Source: Cellulomonas carbonis
GTDB taxonomy: Bacteria > Actinomycetota > Actinomycetes > Actinomycetales > Cellulomonadaceae
Assembly (NCBI RefSeq): GCF_014636275.1
Contig: NZ_BMEB01000007.1
Location: forward strand, 1-64,000
DNA: 64,000 bases
Direction of reading: 5' to 3'
Below the pieces are notes generated by a model. The model was not told where the DNA came from. It was given only the letters and a program-made list of their open reading frames with translations, and searched no databases. Shown piece after piece: positions 57,570-64,000 of this stretch (the first letter of the stretch is position 1; each line of letters begins with the position of its first letter). A program made the translations under genes and the position numbers.

Positions 57570-60176
57570 GTGCACCGTCGTCGTCCCCTGCGCTCAGCCC
57601 TCGTCGGCGTCGCCGCCGTCCTCGTGGTCCTTCTCGTCGCCGCCGTGGCGCTCGTCGGCACGGTCGTCCGGCGTCCGCTGCCCGACCACGGCGGGACCGC
57701 GACGCTCGACGGGCTCGAGGGTGAGGTGACCGTCCTGCGCGACGCGCGGGGCGTCCCCCAGCTGTACGCCGACACGGCCGAGGACCTGTTCCGGGCGCAG
57801 GGCTACGTGCACGCGCAGGACCGGTTCTTCGAGATGGACCTGCGCCGGCACACGACCGCGGGCCGGCTCGCCGAGCTCGTCGGCGGGGACGAGGCCGCGA
57901 TCGAGGCCGACGCGGTCATCCGCACGTTCGGCTGGCGCGACGTCGCCGAGCAGGAGTGGGAGCTGCTCGACCCGCAGGCACGCGCCTGGCTCCAGGCCTA
58001 CGCCGACGGCGTCAACGCGTACGTCCACGGCCGCGCCGTCGAGTCGCTGGGCGTCGAGTACACGCTGCTCGGCCTCCGCGTCGACGTCCCGGCGCCCGAG
58101 CCGTGGGACCCGGTGGACTCGCTGGCCTGGCTCAAGGCCATGGCGTGGGACCTGCGCGGGAACTACGACGAGGAGCTCGGACGCGCCGTCGTGCACGCGA
58201 CCGTCCGCGACGTCGCGCGCGTCGAGGAGCTGTTCCCCCGCTTCCCGGACCGCGAGCGCGCCCCGATCCTCGGCGGCGTCCCCGAGCCCGCCTCGGCCGC
58301 CGTCGCACCGGCCCTTCCAGGCACGGGACCCGACGACGCGTCCGGTGCGGGCGCCGCACACCTGCTGGGTGAGGACCTCGAGGACGCGCTCGAGCGCACC
58401 CGGGTGGCGCTCGAGGCGGTCCCGCACCTGCTCGGCGAGGGCGAGGGCATCGGCTCCAACTCGTGGGTCGTCTCGGGCGAGCACACCGCATCGGGCCTCC
58501 CGGTCCTCGCCAACGACCCGCACCTGTCGATCTCCGCGCCGGGCATCTTCACCCAGGTGGGGCTGCACTGCCGCAGCGTCGGGCCCGAGTGCCCGTTCGA
58601 CGTGGCCGGCTACTCGTTCGCCGGGTTCCCGGGCGTCGTCATCGGCCACAACGCCGACCTCGCGTGGGGGCTGACGAACCTCGGCGCCGACGTCACCGAC
58701 TTCTTCCTCGAGCGCACCGACGCCGAGGAGGGCACCTACGAGCGCGACGGCGAGCAGCTGCCGCTGCGCGTCCGGACGGAGGTCATCGAGGTCAACGGCG
58801 GTGAGCCGGTCGAGATCGAGGTGCGCTCGACCGAGCACGGTCCCATCGTCTCCGACGTCCTCGACGTGGGTGGCGTCCGCTCGACCCCGACGGCCCAGGG
58901 CGCGCGCCGGTCGACCACCGAGGTGTCGCTCGCGTGGACCGCGCTCGAGCCGGGCCGGACGGCCGAGGCGGTGTTCGCGCTCAACACGGCGGCGACGCCC
59001 GAGGACGTCGCCGCGGCCGCCGCGCTGTTCGAGGTGCCGTCGCAGAACATCGTCTTCGCGACGACGGACGGACGGATCGGCTACCAGGCGCCGGGGCGGA
59101 TCCCGCTGCGCGCCCGCGTCCCCGAGTCGCCGGTGCCGACCGACGGCACGTGGCCCCGCCCGGGCTGGGACTCGCGGTACGACTGGCAGGGCTGGGTGCC
59201 GGCCGCCGAGATGCCCGCCGTCGTCGACCCGGCCGAGGGCTTCCTCGTGGCGGCCAACCAGGCCGTCACGCCCGCGGGAGCGGGCCCGTTCCTCGCGCAC
59301 GACTGGGACATGGGCTATCGCTCGCAGCGCATCCGGACCCTGCTGCAGGAGGCGATCGCGGCCGGCGAGCCGATCGACGTCGCCGCGACGCAGCGCATGC
59401 AGACGGACGACTGGAGCCCGTACGCCGAGGCGCTCGTCCCGTCGCTGCTCGCCGCCCCGGTCGGCGACGACTTCACGCGCGAGGGCGTCGAGCTGCTCGC
59501 GGAGTGGGAGTACGACCAGGAGCCGGACTCACCCGCTGCCGCGTACTTCGCCGCCGTCTGGGCGACGCTGCTCGAGCTGACCTTCTGGGACGACCTGCCC
59601 GAGTCGCAGTGGCCGAGCGGGGACAGCCGGTGGCTCGCCGTCGTCGAGGGTCTGCTCGAGGCGCCGTCGAGCCCGTGGTGGGACGACCGCCGCACCGTCA
59701 ACGTGGTCGAGAGCCGCGACGAGATCCTGGCCCGCAGCCTCGAGACCGCACGCCTGGAGCTGACCGTCGAGCTCGGCAAGGACGCGGACGACTGGTCGTG
59801 GGGGAGGCTGCACACCGCGGCCCCCGAGCACCTGATCGGCGGCGAGAGCGCACCGGCGCTGGTGCGGAGGCTCGTGAACCCGGCGCCCCTGGGCGTGCCG
59901 GGCGGCTCGTCGATCGTGAACGCGACCGGCTGGGACGCCGCGTCGGGCAGCTTCGCGGTCACCACGGGTCCCGCGATGCGCATGGTCGTGGACCTCGGGG
60001 ACCTCGACGCCTCGACCTGGGTCAACCAGACGGGCAGCTCGGCCCACCCGGGGAGCGTGCACTACACCGACCAGTTCCGGGCCTGGGCCGAGGGCGAGTA
60101 CTTCCCGTGGCCGTTCACGCGCGCGGCCGTCGAGGAGGCCGCGACGCGCGAGCTCACGCTCCGGCCGTTGTCCTGA
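57570..60176 (+). CDS. penicillin acylase family protein (Ntn hydrolase)
   Basis: An 868-residue protein with an N-terminal membrane or signal helix (ALVGVAAVLVVLLVAAVALVG). The alpha part begins VTVLRDARGVPQLYADTAEDLFRAQGYVHAQDRFFEMD, quoted in two familiar blocks: RDARGVPQLYA and AQGYVHAQDRFFEMD. The Ntn nucleophile is Ser296 in GSNSWVVSG, where self-cleavage makes the beta chain, and NDPHL follows. Members hydrolyse N-acyl bonds of penicillins, acyl-homoserine lactones or other amides. It separates the FmdB gene from the cyclo-ligase and overlaps the latter by 23 bases at convergent ends. Confidence 0.9.
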   Translation: MHRRRPLRSALVGVAAVLVVLLVAAVALVGTVVRRPLPDHGGTATLDGLEGEVTVLRDARGVPQLYADTAEDLFRAQGYVHAQDRFFEMDLRRHTTAGRLAELVGGDEAAIEADAVIRTFGWRDVAEQEWELLDPQARAWLQAYADGVNAYVHGRAVESLGVEYTLLGLRVDVPAPEPWDPVDSLAWLKAMAWDLRGNYDEELGRAVVHATVRDVARVEELFPRFPDRERAPILGGVPEPASAAVAPALPGTGPDDASGAGAAHLLGEDLEDALERTRVALEAVPHLLGEGEGIGSNSWVVSGEHTASGLPVLANDPHLSISAPGIFTQVGLHCRSVGPECPFDVAGYSFAGFPGVVIGHNADLAWGLTNLGADVTDFFLERTDAEEGTYERDGEQLPLRVRTEVIEVNGGEPVEIEVRSTEHGPIVSDVLDVGGVRSTPTAQGARRSTTEVSLAWTALEPGRTAEAVFALNTAATPEDVAAAAALFEVPSQNIVFATTDGRIGYQAPGRIPLRARVPESPVPTDGTWPRPGWDSRYDWQGWVPAAEMPAVVDPAEGFLVAANQAVTPAGAGPFLAHDWDMGYRSQRIRTLLQEAIAAGEPIDVAATQRMQTDDWSPYAEALVPSLLAAPVGDDFTREGVELLAEWEYDQEPDSPAAAYFAAVWATLLELTFWDDLPESQWPSGDSRWLAVVEGLLEAPSSPWWDDRRTVNVVESRDEILARSLETARLELTVELGKDADDWSWGRLHTAAPEHLIGGESAPALVRRLVNPAPLGVPGGSSIVNATGWDAASGSFAVTTGPAMRMVVDLGDLDASTWVNQTGSSAHPGSVHYTDQFRAWAEGEYFPWPFTRAAVEEAATRELTLRPLS

Positions 60177-60801
60177 GGCGCTGCCAGCCGGAGGGCGTCG
60201 CGACGAGCGGCACCGTGACGTCGTGCGGCTCCTGCGGCAGCGGCCGCTCGTCGGCGTCGTAGAGCTCCTCCGCGAAGACCATCGCGACCAGGGGCGCCTC
60301 GGGGTCGGCGTGCGCGAGGACACGGTCGTACCACCCGCCGCCCTGACCGAGCCGTGCCCCGCGCGTGTCGACCGCGAGCGCGGGGACGACGACGGCCTGC
60401 GCCTGCGCGACGGCCTCCCCGCCGAGCGTGGGACCCGACGGCTCGGGCGGGCGTCCGGGGGCGCGGACCTGGAGGTCCTCGGTGCTCGTGTACCAGGCCC
60501 AGTCGCGCTGGAGACCCGCGCCGAGCACCGGGAGCAGCACCCGCACGCCACGTTGCGTGAGGCGCTCGACGAGGGGCACGGTTCCCGGCTCGGTGGGCCG
60601 CGAGACGTAGCACGCGACGACGTCGACGTTGCGCAGCTGGGGCATGTCGCCCACCACCTGGGCGAGGTTCTGCGCGGCGTGCAGCAGGGCCCGCGGCGAG
60701 CGCTTCTCGCGCTCGGCCCGGATCGCCCTGCGGAGCTGGTCCTTCGCCTCCGCGGGGCCCAGCCCGTGGGCCGACGGGAACGGCTGGACGATTTTGCTCA
60801 T
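60154..60801 (-). CDS. 5-formyltetrahydrofolate cyclo-ligase
   Basis: A 215-residue protein with the family motifs: KDQLRRAIRAERE near the N-terminus (ATP site), and LGQGGGWYDRVLAH, matching GxGGGYYDR, followed by LVAMVFAEELYD. It converts 5-formyl-THF to methenyl-THF with ATP. ATG 60801 is used; GTG 60807 is an alternative two codons upstream. It diverges from moeA, 76 bases away, as in the usual actinobacterial order, although galU, often next to it, is not present in this window. Confidence 0.88.
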   Translation of the reverse strand: MSKIVQPFPSAHGLGPAEAKDQLRRAIRAEREKRSPRALLHAAQNLAQVVGDMPQLRNVDVVACYVSRPTEPGTVPLVERLTQRGVRVLLPVLGAGLQRDWAWYTSTEDLQVRAPGRPPEPSGPTLGGEAVAQAQAVVVPALAVDTRGARLGQGGGWYDRVLAHADPEAPLVAMVFAEELYDADERPLPQEPHDVTVPLVATPSGWQRLRTTAGA

Positions 60802-60877
60802 GGTCACATCATGGCAAAGGAACGGTCGAGCGCGCGGTACCGACAGGCGCCCGGCACGCTGCCATGATGGGCGTCCT

Positions 60878-62107
60878 ATGAGATCCGTCCACGACCAGCT
60901 CGCCGCCGTGCTCGCGGCGGCGCGCCCCGTCGCACCCCTGGACGTCGTGCTCGGCGACTGCGTCGGGTGCGTGCTCGCCGAGACCGTCTCCGCGCCGTCC
61001 GACGTCCCGTCGGCGGACGTCGCGACGTGCGACGGCTACGCGGTGCGCACGGTCGACGTGGGGCTCGCGCCCGAGGCCCCGGCCGGTGGCGACGCGCCCG
61101 CCGACGCCGTCCTGCCGGTCGTCGAGGACGCCCCCGTGACGGCGGCGGCACCCGTGCGCCTCGTCGCGGGATCCGCCGTCCACGTCGCGTCCGGCGCCCC
61201 GCTCCCGCACGGCGCCGACGCCGTGGTCCCGCTCGAGCGCACCGACCGGGGGCGTGCGCGCGTCGTCGTCCGCGGCGGTGCGCGGCCCGGTGAGCACGTG
61301 CGCCGCGCCGGGCACGACGTCGCCGCGGGGCAGGTCCTGCTCGAGGAGGGCACCCGGCTCGGCGCGCGGCACCTCTCGGTCGCGGCGACCGCGGGGCGAG
61401 CCCGGCTGCGCGTGCACCCCCGCCCGCGCGTCGTCGTCGTCACGGTGGGCGACGAGCTCGTCGAGCCCGGGCGCCGGCGCGACGACGGCGGCGTGCACGA
61501 CGCCGTCGGCAACGCGCTCGCGGCGGGCGTGGCCGAGGCGGGTGCGACCGCCGTGCGGGTCGGCCCCGTCGGCGACGACCGCGCGGCGCTGCGCGAGGTC
61601 ATCGAGGACCAGCTCGTGCGTGCCGACCTGCTGCTCATCGCGGGTGGCCTGAGCACGGGCCCGTGGGACACCGTGACCGACGTGCTCGCGCCCCTCGGCA
61701 CGGTGCGCTTCGACCACGTCGCGATGGTCCCGGGGGACCGCCAGGGCTTCGGCACGGTCGACGACGTGCCCGTGCTCGCGCTCCCCGGCAGGCCGGTCGC
61801 GGCGCTCGTCTCGTTCGAGGTGTTCGTCCGGCCCGCGCTGCGGGCCATGGCCGGCCACGCGGACCTCTTCCGCCCGTCGGTGCGCGCCGCGGTCACGCAC
61901 CCGTGGCGCTCGCCCGCCGGCCTGCGGCAGTTCGTGCCCGCGACGGTCGCCGGCTCGCCGCTCGACGGGTACACGGTGACCCCGCTGGGGCGCGACGACG
62001 TCGCGCTGTCCGACGTCGCCCGCGCGAACGCGCTCGCAGTGGTCGGCGAGGACACGACGGTCGTGCGCGCGGGGGACACCCTCGCGTGCCTCGTGCTGGG
62101 GGACTGA
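60878..62107 (+). CDS. moeA: MoeA/gephyrin-like protein, probable Glp cell-division factor
   Basis: A 409-residue protein with the MoeA domains: an N-terminal part with ATCDGYAVR, a MogA-like domain with VTVGDELVEPG and GGLSTGPWDTVTDVL, then LPGRPVAALVSFEVFVRPAL, and a C-terminal domain IV. The usual LPGNPV is LPGRPV here. In E. coli MoeA inserts molybdenum. In Corynebacterium the homologue in this gene order (Glp) binds FtsZ and a membrane receptor (GlpR). As rimJ and a GlpR-like gene follow, the Glp role is likely. It is two bases from the rimJ start. Confidence 0.88.
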   Translation: MRSVHDQLAAVLAAARPVAPLDVVLGDCVGCVLAETVSAPSDVPSADVATCDGYAVRTVDVGLAPEAPAGGDAPADAVLPVVEDAPVTAAAPVRLVAGSAVHVASGAPLPHGADAVVPLERTDRGRARVVVRGGARPGEHVRRAGHDVAAGQVLLEEGTRLGARHLSVAATAGRARLRVHPRPRVVVVTVGDELVEPGRRRDDGGVHDAVGNALAAGVAEAGATAVRVGPVGDDRAALREVIEDQLVRADLLLIAGGLSTGPWDTVTDVLAPLGTVRFDHVAMVPGDRQGFGTVDDVPVLALPGRPVAALVSFEVFVRPALRAMAGHADLFRPSVRAAVTHPWRSPAGLRQFVPATVAGSPLDGYTVTPLGRDDVALSDVARANALAVVGEDTTVVRAGDTLACLVLGD

Positions 62108-62109
62108 CG

Positions 62110-62715
62110 ATGGCAGCGGGCTGGCCCGTGGTCCTGCGCGACGGCGAGGTCGTGCTGCGGCCCCTGCGGCGGTCGGACGGGCGCGCGTGGCTCGGGCTGC
62201 GCGTCCGCAACGCGGCGTGGCTCGAGCGCTGGGAGGCCACGTCGCCCGAGCCGGTGCCGGGGGCGCCGCCGACGTTCGGCCAGTTCGTGCGCGCGCTCGG
62301 CCAGCAGGCGAGGGCCGGCTCGGCACTGCCGTTCGCCGTCGAGTACCGCGGCGACCTCGTGGGGCAGCTCACCGTCGCGACGATCGTGCGCGGCTCGTTG
62401 TGCTCGGCGAGCATCGGGTACTGGGTCAGCGAGCACGTCGCGGGTCGGGGCATCACCCCGACCGCCGTCGCGCTCGCCGTCGACCACTGCTTCGGGCCGG
62501 TGGGCCTGCACCGTGTCGAGGTCAACATCCGGCCCGAGAACCATGCGAGCCTGCGCGTGGTCGAGAAGCTCGGTCTGCGCGACGAGGGTCTGCGCGAGCG
62601 CTACCTGCACATCCAGGGCGAGTGGTGCGATCACCGGACGTTCGCCGTCACGGCCGAGGAGGTCCCCGACGGCCTGCTCGCGCGGTACCGCGCGGCTCGC
62701 GACGCGAGCGCCTGA
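62110..62715 (+). CDS. RimJ/RimL-type GNAT acetyltransferase
   Basis: A 201-residue GNAT protein: VLRPLRRSDGRAWLGLRVRN at the start, SIGYWVSEHVAGRGITPTAVAL carrying the acetyl-CoA loop (in relatives RGxG/A; here AGRGIT), and VEVNIRPENHASLRVVEKLG, the RimJ signature. The enzyme acetylates protein N-termini (ribosomal S5 in E. coli). It starts two bases after the moeA stop. The gene is a fixed neighbour of the Glp-GlpR pair in actinobacteria. Confidence 0.92.
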   Translation: MAAGWPVVLRDGEVVLRPLRRSDGRAWLGLRVRNAAWLERWEATSPEPVPGAPPTFGQFVRALGQQARAGSALPFAVEYRGDLVGQLTVATIVRGSLCSASIGYWVSEHVAGRGITPTAVALAVDHCFGPVGLHRVEVNIRPENHASLRVVEKLGLRDEGLRERYLHIQGEWCDHRTFAVTAEEVPDGLLARYRAARDASA

Positions 62716-62790
62716 CCCGCCGGGCGGGGCCCGGTCCGACCCGACGCCGACACGCCGTCCGGGCTGCGAGGACGCGGTGGTGGCCTCCCC

Positions 62791-62796
62791 TACCGT
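62791..62796 (+). promoter_or_regulatory. -10 box for leaderless transcript of the GlpR/SepX-like gene
   Basis: TACCGT, 6 bases, then GTG 62803, without a Shine-Dalgarno sequence. The gene may therefore be transcribed apart from moeA-rimJ. Confidence 0.5.
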
Positions 62797-62802
62797 CGTT
62801 GC

Positions 62803-63936
62803 GTGAACCATGCGGGCGCCGTCCTCCTCGCGGTGGCGGCCCTCTGGATCGCGTACCTCGTGCCGCACCGGCTGCGCTTCCGGCAGCAGCTGCTCGAGTC
62901 ACGCGCCGACGACCGCTTCTCCGAGGGGTTGCGGGTGCTCCGCGTGGCACGGCCCGCCCGGGCCGACGCGAGGCGAACCGAGCAGTCCACCCCGCGGGTG
63001 CTCCTGCACCCGCGACGAGCAGGAGGAGGCGGTCCCATGGACCGGCCGCACGGAGCCACGGACCGCGTCGTCGCCGACGCCGCGCGCCGGGTCGCCGCGG
63101 AGCGCGCGCACCGCGTCGCCCATCTCGCCCGCCGCCGTGCCGCGGCACGCCGTCGGGGGCTGCTCACCGCGGCCCTCCTCGTCGTCGCGGTCGTCACGTG
63201 GGTCGTCGTCGGTGTCGCGAGCGCCCCGGTGCTCGTGGCGGCCGCGCCCACGGCGGCGCTCGCCGGCGTCCTGCTGCTCGGCCGCCGCGCCGCCGTGCAG
63301 GCCGCGGCCGCCGACGCGGCGTGGGCCGAGGGTGCCGCGACCCGGGCCTCGCTGCCGTCCGTGACGGCCGGTGCGCGCACCGTCGGCCGGGCGGTCCGGC
63401 CGAGCGACGCCCAGACCGAGGTCATCCGCCGCGTCCCGTCGCGGCCCGCCTCGCGCAGCGACGCGCGCCTCGCCGACGAGCGCTCACGGCCCGCCGGGCG
63501 GACCGCGCCGCGGCCCGCCGCGGCCCATCCGACGGGACGCGACGCGCACGCGCCGGCCGCTCCCGACCGCGCGCCGTCGGCCACGCCGTCGGGCGCACCC
63601 TCGGTCCCTGAGCCCTCGGCGCCCTCGGCGCCCTCGGTGCGCGCCGCGTCGGCGACGACCGAGGCCGCGACGCCCGCCCCGGCGGGCGAGGCCGTCGCGC
63701 CGTCGCCGGCGACCTGGTCGCCCGTCCCGGTCCCGCGACCCGCGTACACGCTCAAGCCCTCCGCGCCCCGCCGCGAGCCCGCACCGCTGCCCGAGCCGAC
63801 GCCGGCGACGGCAGAGCCCGCAGCGGCCCCGGCAGCAGCGACCGAGGACGTCGCGCCCGTGACGCGCGCCGACGCCGCGCCGGTCGCGCTCGACCTCGAC
63901 GCGATCCTCGCCCGGAGGCGCGCCGCGGGGGAGTGA
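62803..63936 (+). CDS. GlpR/SepX-like membrane protein of the division cluster
   Basis: A 377-residue protein. Helix 1 (AVLLAVAALWIAYLVPHRLRF) is at the very N-terminus with the conserved YLVPHxxRxRQQL-like context. Two closely spaced helices lie near residues 120-165 (LLTAALLVVAVVTWVVVGVAS, VLVAAAPTAALAGVLLLG). The rest is Pro/Ala-rich and disordered, ending in a conserved LDLDAILARRRA. Position after moeA-rimJ and this layout match corynebacterial GlpR and Streptomyces SepX, which help place the divisome. It is placed by synteny and topology, not by catalytic motifs. Confidence 0.8.
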   Translation: MNHAGAVLLAVAALWIAYLVPHRLRFRQQLLESRADDRFSEGLRVLRVARPARADARRTEQSTPRVLLHPRRAGGGGPMDRPHGATDRVVADAARRVAAERAHRVAHLARRRAAARRRGLLTAALLVVAVVTWVVVGVASAPVLVAAAPTAALAGVLLLGRRAAVQAAAADAAWAEGAATRASLPSVTAGARTVGRAVRPSDAQTEVIRRVPSRPASRSDARLADERSRPAGRTAPRPAAAHPTGRDAHAPAAPDRAPSATPSGAPSVPEPSAPSAPSVRAASATTEAATPAPAGEAVAPSPATWSPVPVPRPAYTLKPSAPRREPAPLPEPTPATAEPAAAPAAATEDVAPVTRADAAPVALDLDAILARRRAAGE

Positions 63937-63942
63937 GCGGTC

Positions 63943-63968
63943 GTCCGGAGTGCAGGAGCACTCCGGAC
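63943..63968. terminator. hairpin terminator after the GlpR/SepX-like gene
   Basis: GTCCGGAGTGC-AGGA-GCACTCCGGAC, a perfect 11-base stem with a 4-base loop, seven bases past the stop codon. Confidence 0.75.
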
Positions 63969-63974
63969 GGGTGC

Positions 63975-64000
63975 TACTCTTGTGCCCGCTCGAGGGGCTG
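63975..64000 (+). other. possible promoter and start of a structural RNA gene at the window edge
   Basis: TACTCT (63975-63980) is a good -10 box after the terminator, and the last seven bases GGGGCTG resemble the first bases of several tRNAs (for example tRNA-Ala). The window ends too early to decide. Confidence 0.25.

Overview
The window is very GC-rich and most codons end in G or C. GTG starts are common, genes overlap by ATGA or GTGA, and many genes have a TANNNT box 6-8 bases before the start codon. With the gene families present (EXLDI protein, ECF42 sigma factor with a DGPF partner, a Zur-type set of zinc-free ribosomal proteins, a GerW-like protein, the mscL/SAF/FmdB/cyclo-ligase/moeA/rimJ/receptor cluster), this points to an actinobacterial chromosome, most likely a Cellulomonas-like member of the Micrococcales. 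I see no phage, transposase, integrase, CRISPR array or rRNA.

Region by region. 0-9 kb: an N-terminally truncated aromatic hydroxylase, a methyltransferase, a KefB-type antiporter, a hydrolase followed by a broken GNAT gene, a divergent HTH regulator/hydrolase pair, and an EXLDI + DrrAB-type ABC exporter operon. 9.3-17.7 kb: a complete seven-gene lsr-like operon (ATPase, two permeases, lipoprotein, SorC/LsrR regulator, LsrF-like aldolase, FGGY kinase) for uptake and phosphorylation of a small keto-sugar or AI-2-like molecule. 17.7-27 kb: a saccharopine-dehydrogenase-like protein, an ECF42/DGPF pair, a soluble sugar-sensor/PAS/GGDEF/EAL protein, a HAD phosphatase, a GalT-like DUF4921 protein and a GerW-like protein. 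27-31 kb: two CNNM transporters coupled to a lipoprotein class A beta-lactamase. 31-33.3 kb: a CobW-like gene diverging from six cysteine-poor ribosomal proteins (bL28, bL33, uS14, bL31, bL36, bL32) under a Zur-like palindrome.

33-50 kb: a DUF418 membrane protein with a lipoprotein gamma-glutamyltranspeptidase, a BBE flavoenzyme, a membrane GGDEF-EAL protein, a flavin oxygenase of the acyl-CoA dehydrogenase fold, a minisatellite-rich gap, a small secreted protein, CutC, a large secreted beta-helix protein, LapA-like, MFS and DUF2236 genes. 50.8-55.7 kb: a 1530-residue SF1 helicase-like protein whose Walker A lysine, Walker B glutamate and C-terminal nuclease core all look lost, coupled to a small disordered protein. 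55.8-64 kb: mscL, a SAF protein, a CIRCE-controlled FmdB-type zinc ribbon, a penicillin acylase, 5-formyl-THF cyclo-ligase, a MoeA/gephyrin-like protein, RimJ and a GlpR/SepX-like membrane protein. The last four follow the conserved actinobacterial cell-division cluster.

The most unusual signals are the catalytically degenerate helicase, two copies of a 62-bp palindrome whose arms covary, a Zur-like operator that fills a 17-bp promoter spacer exactly, a CIRCE element before a FmdB-type gene, and the lsr-like operon with partly changed ligand-contact positions.
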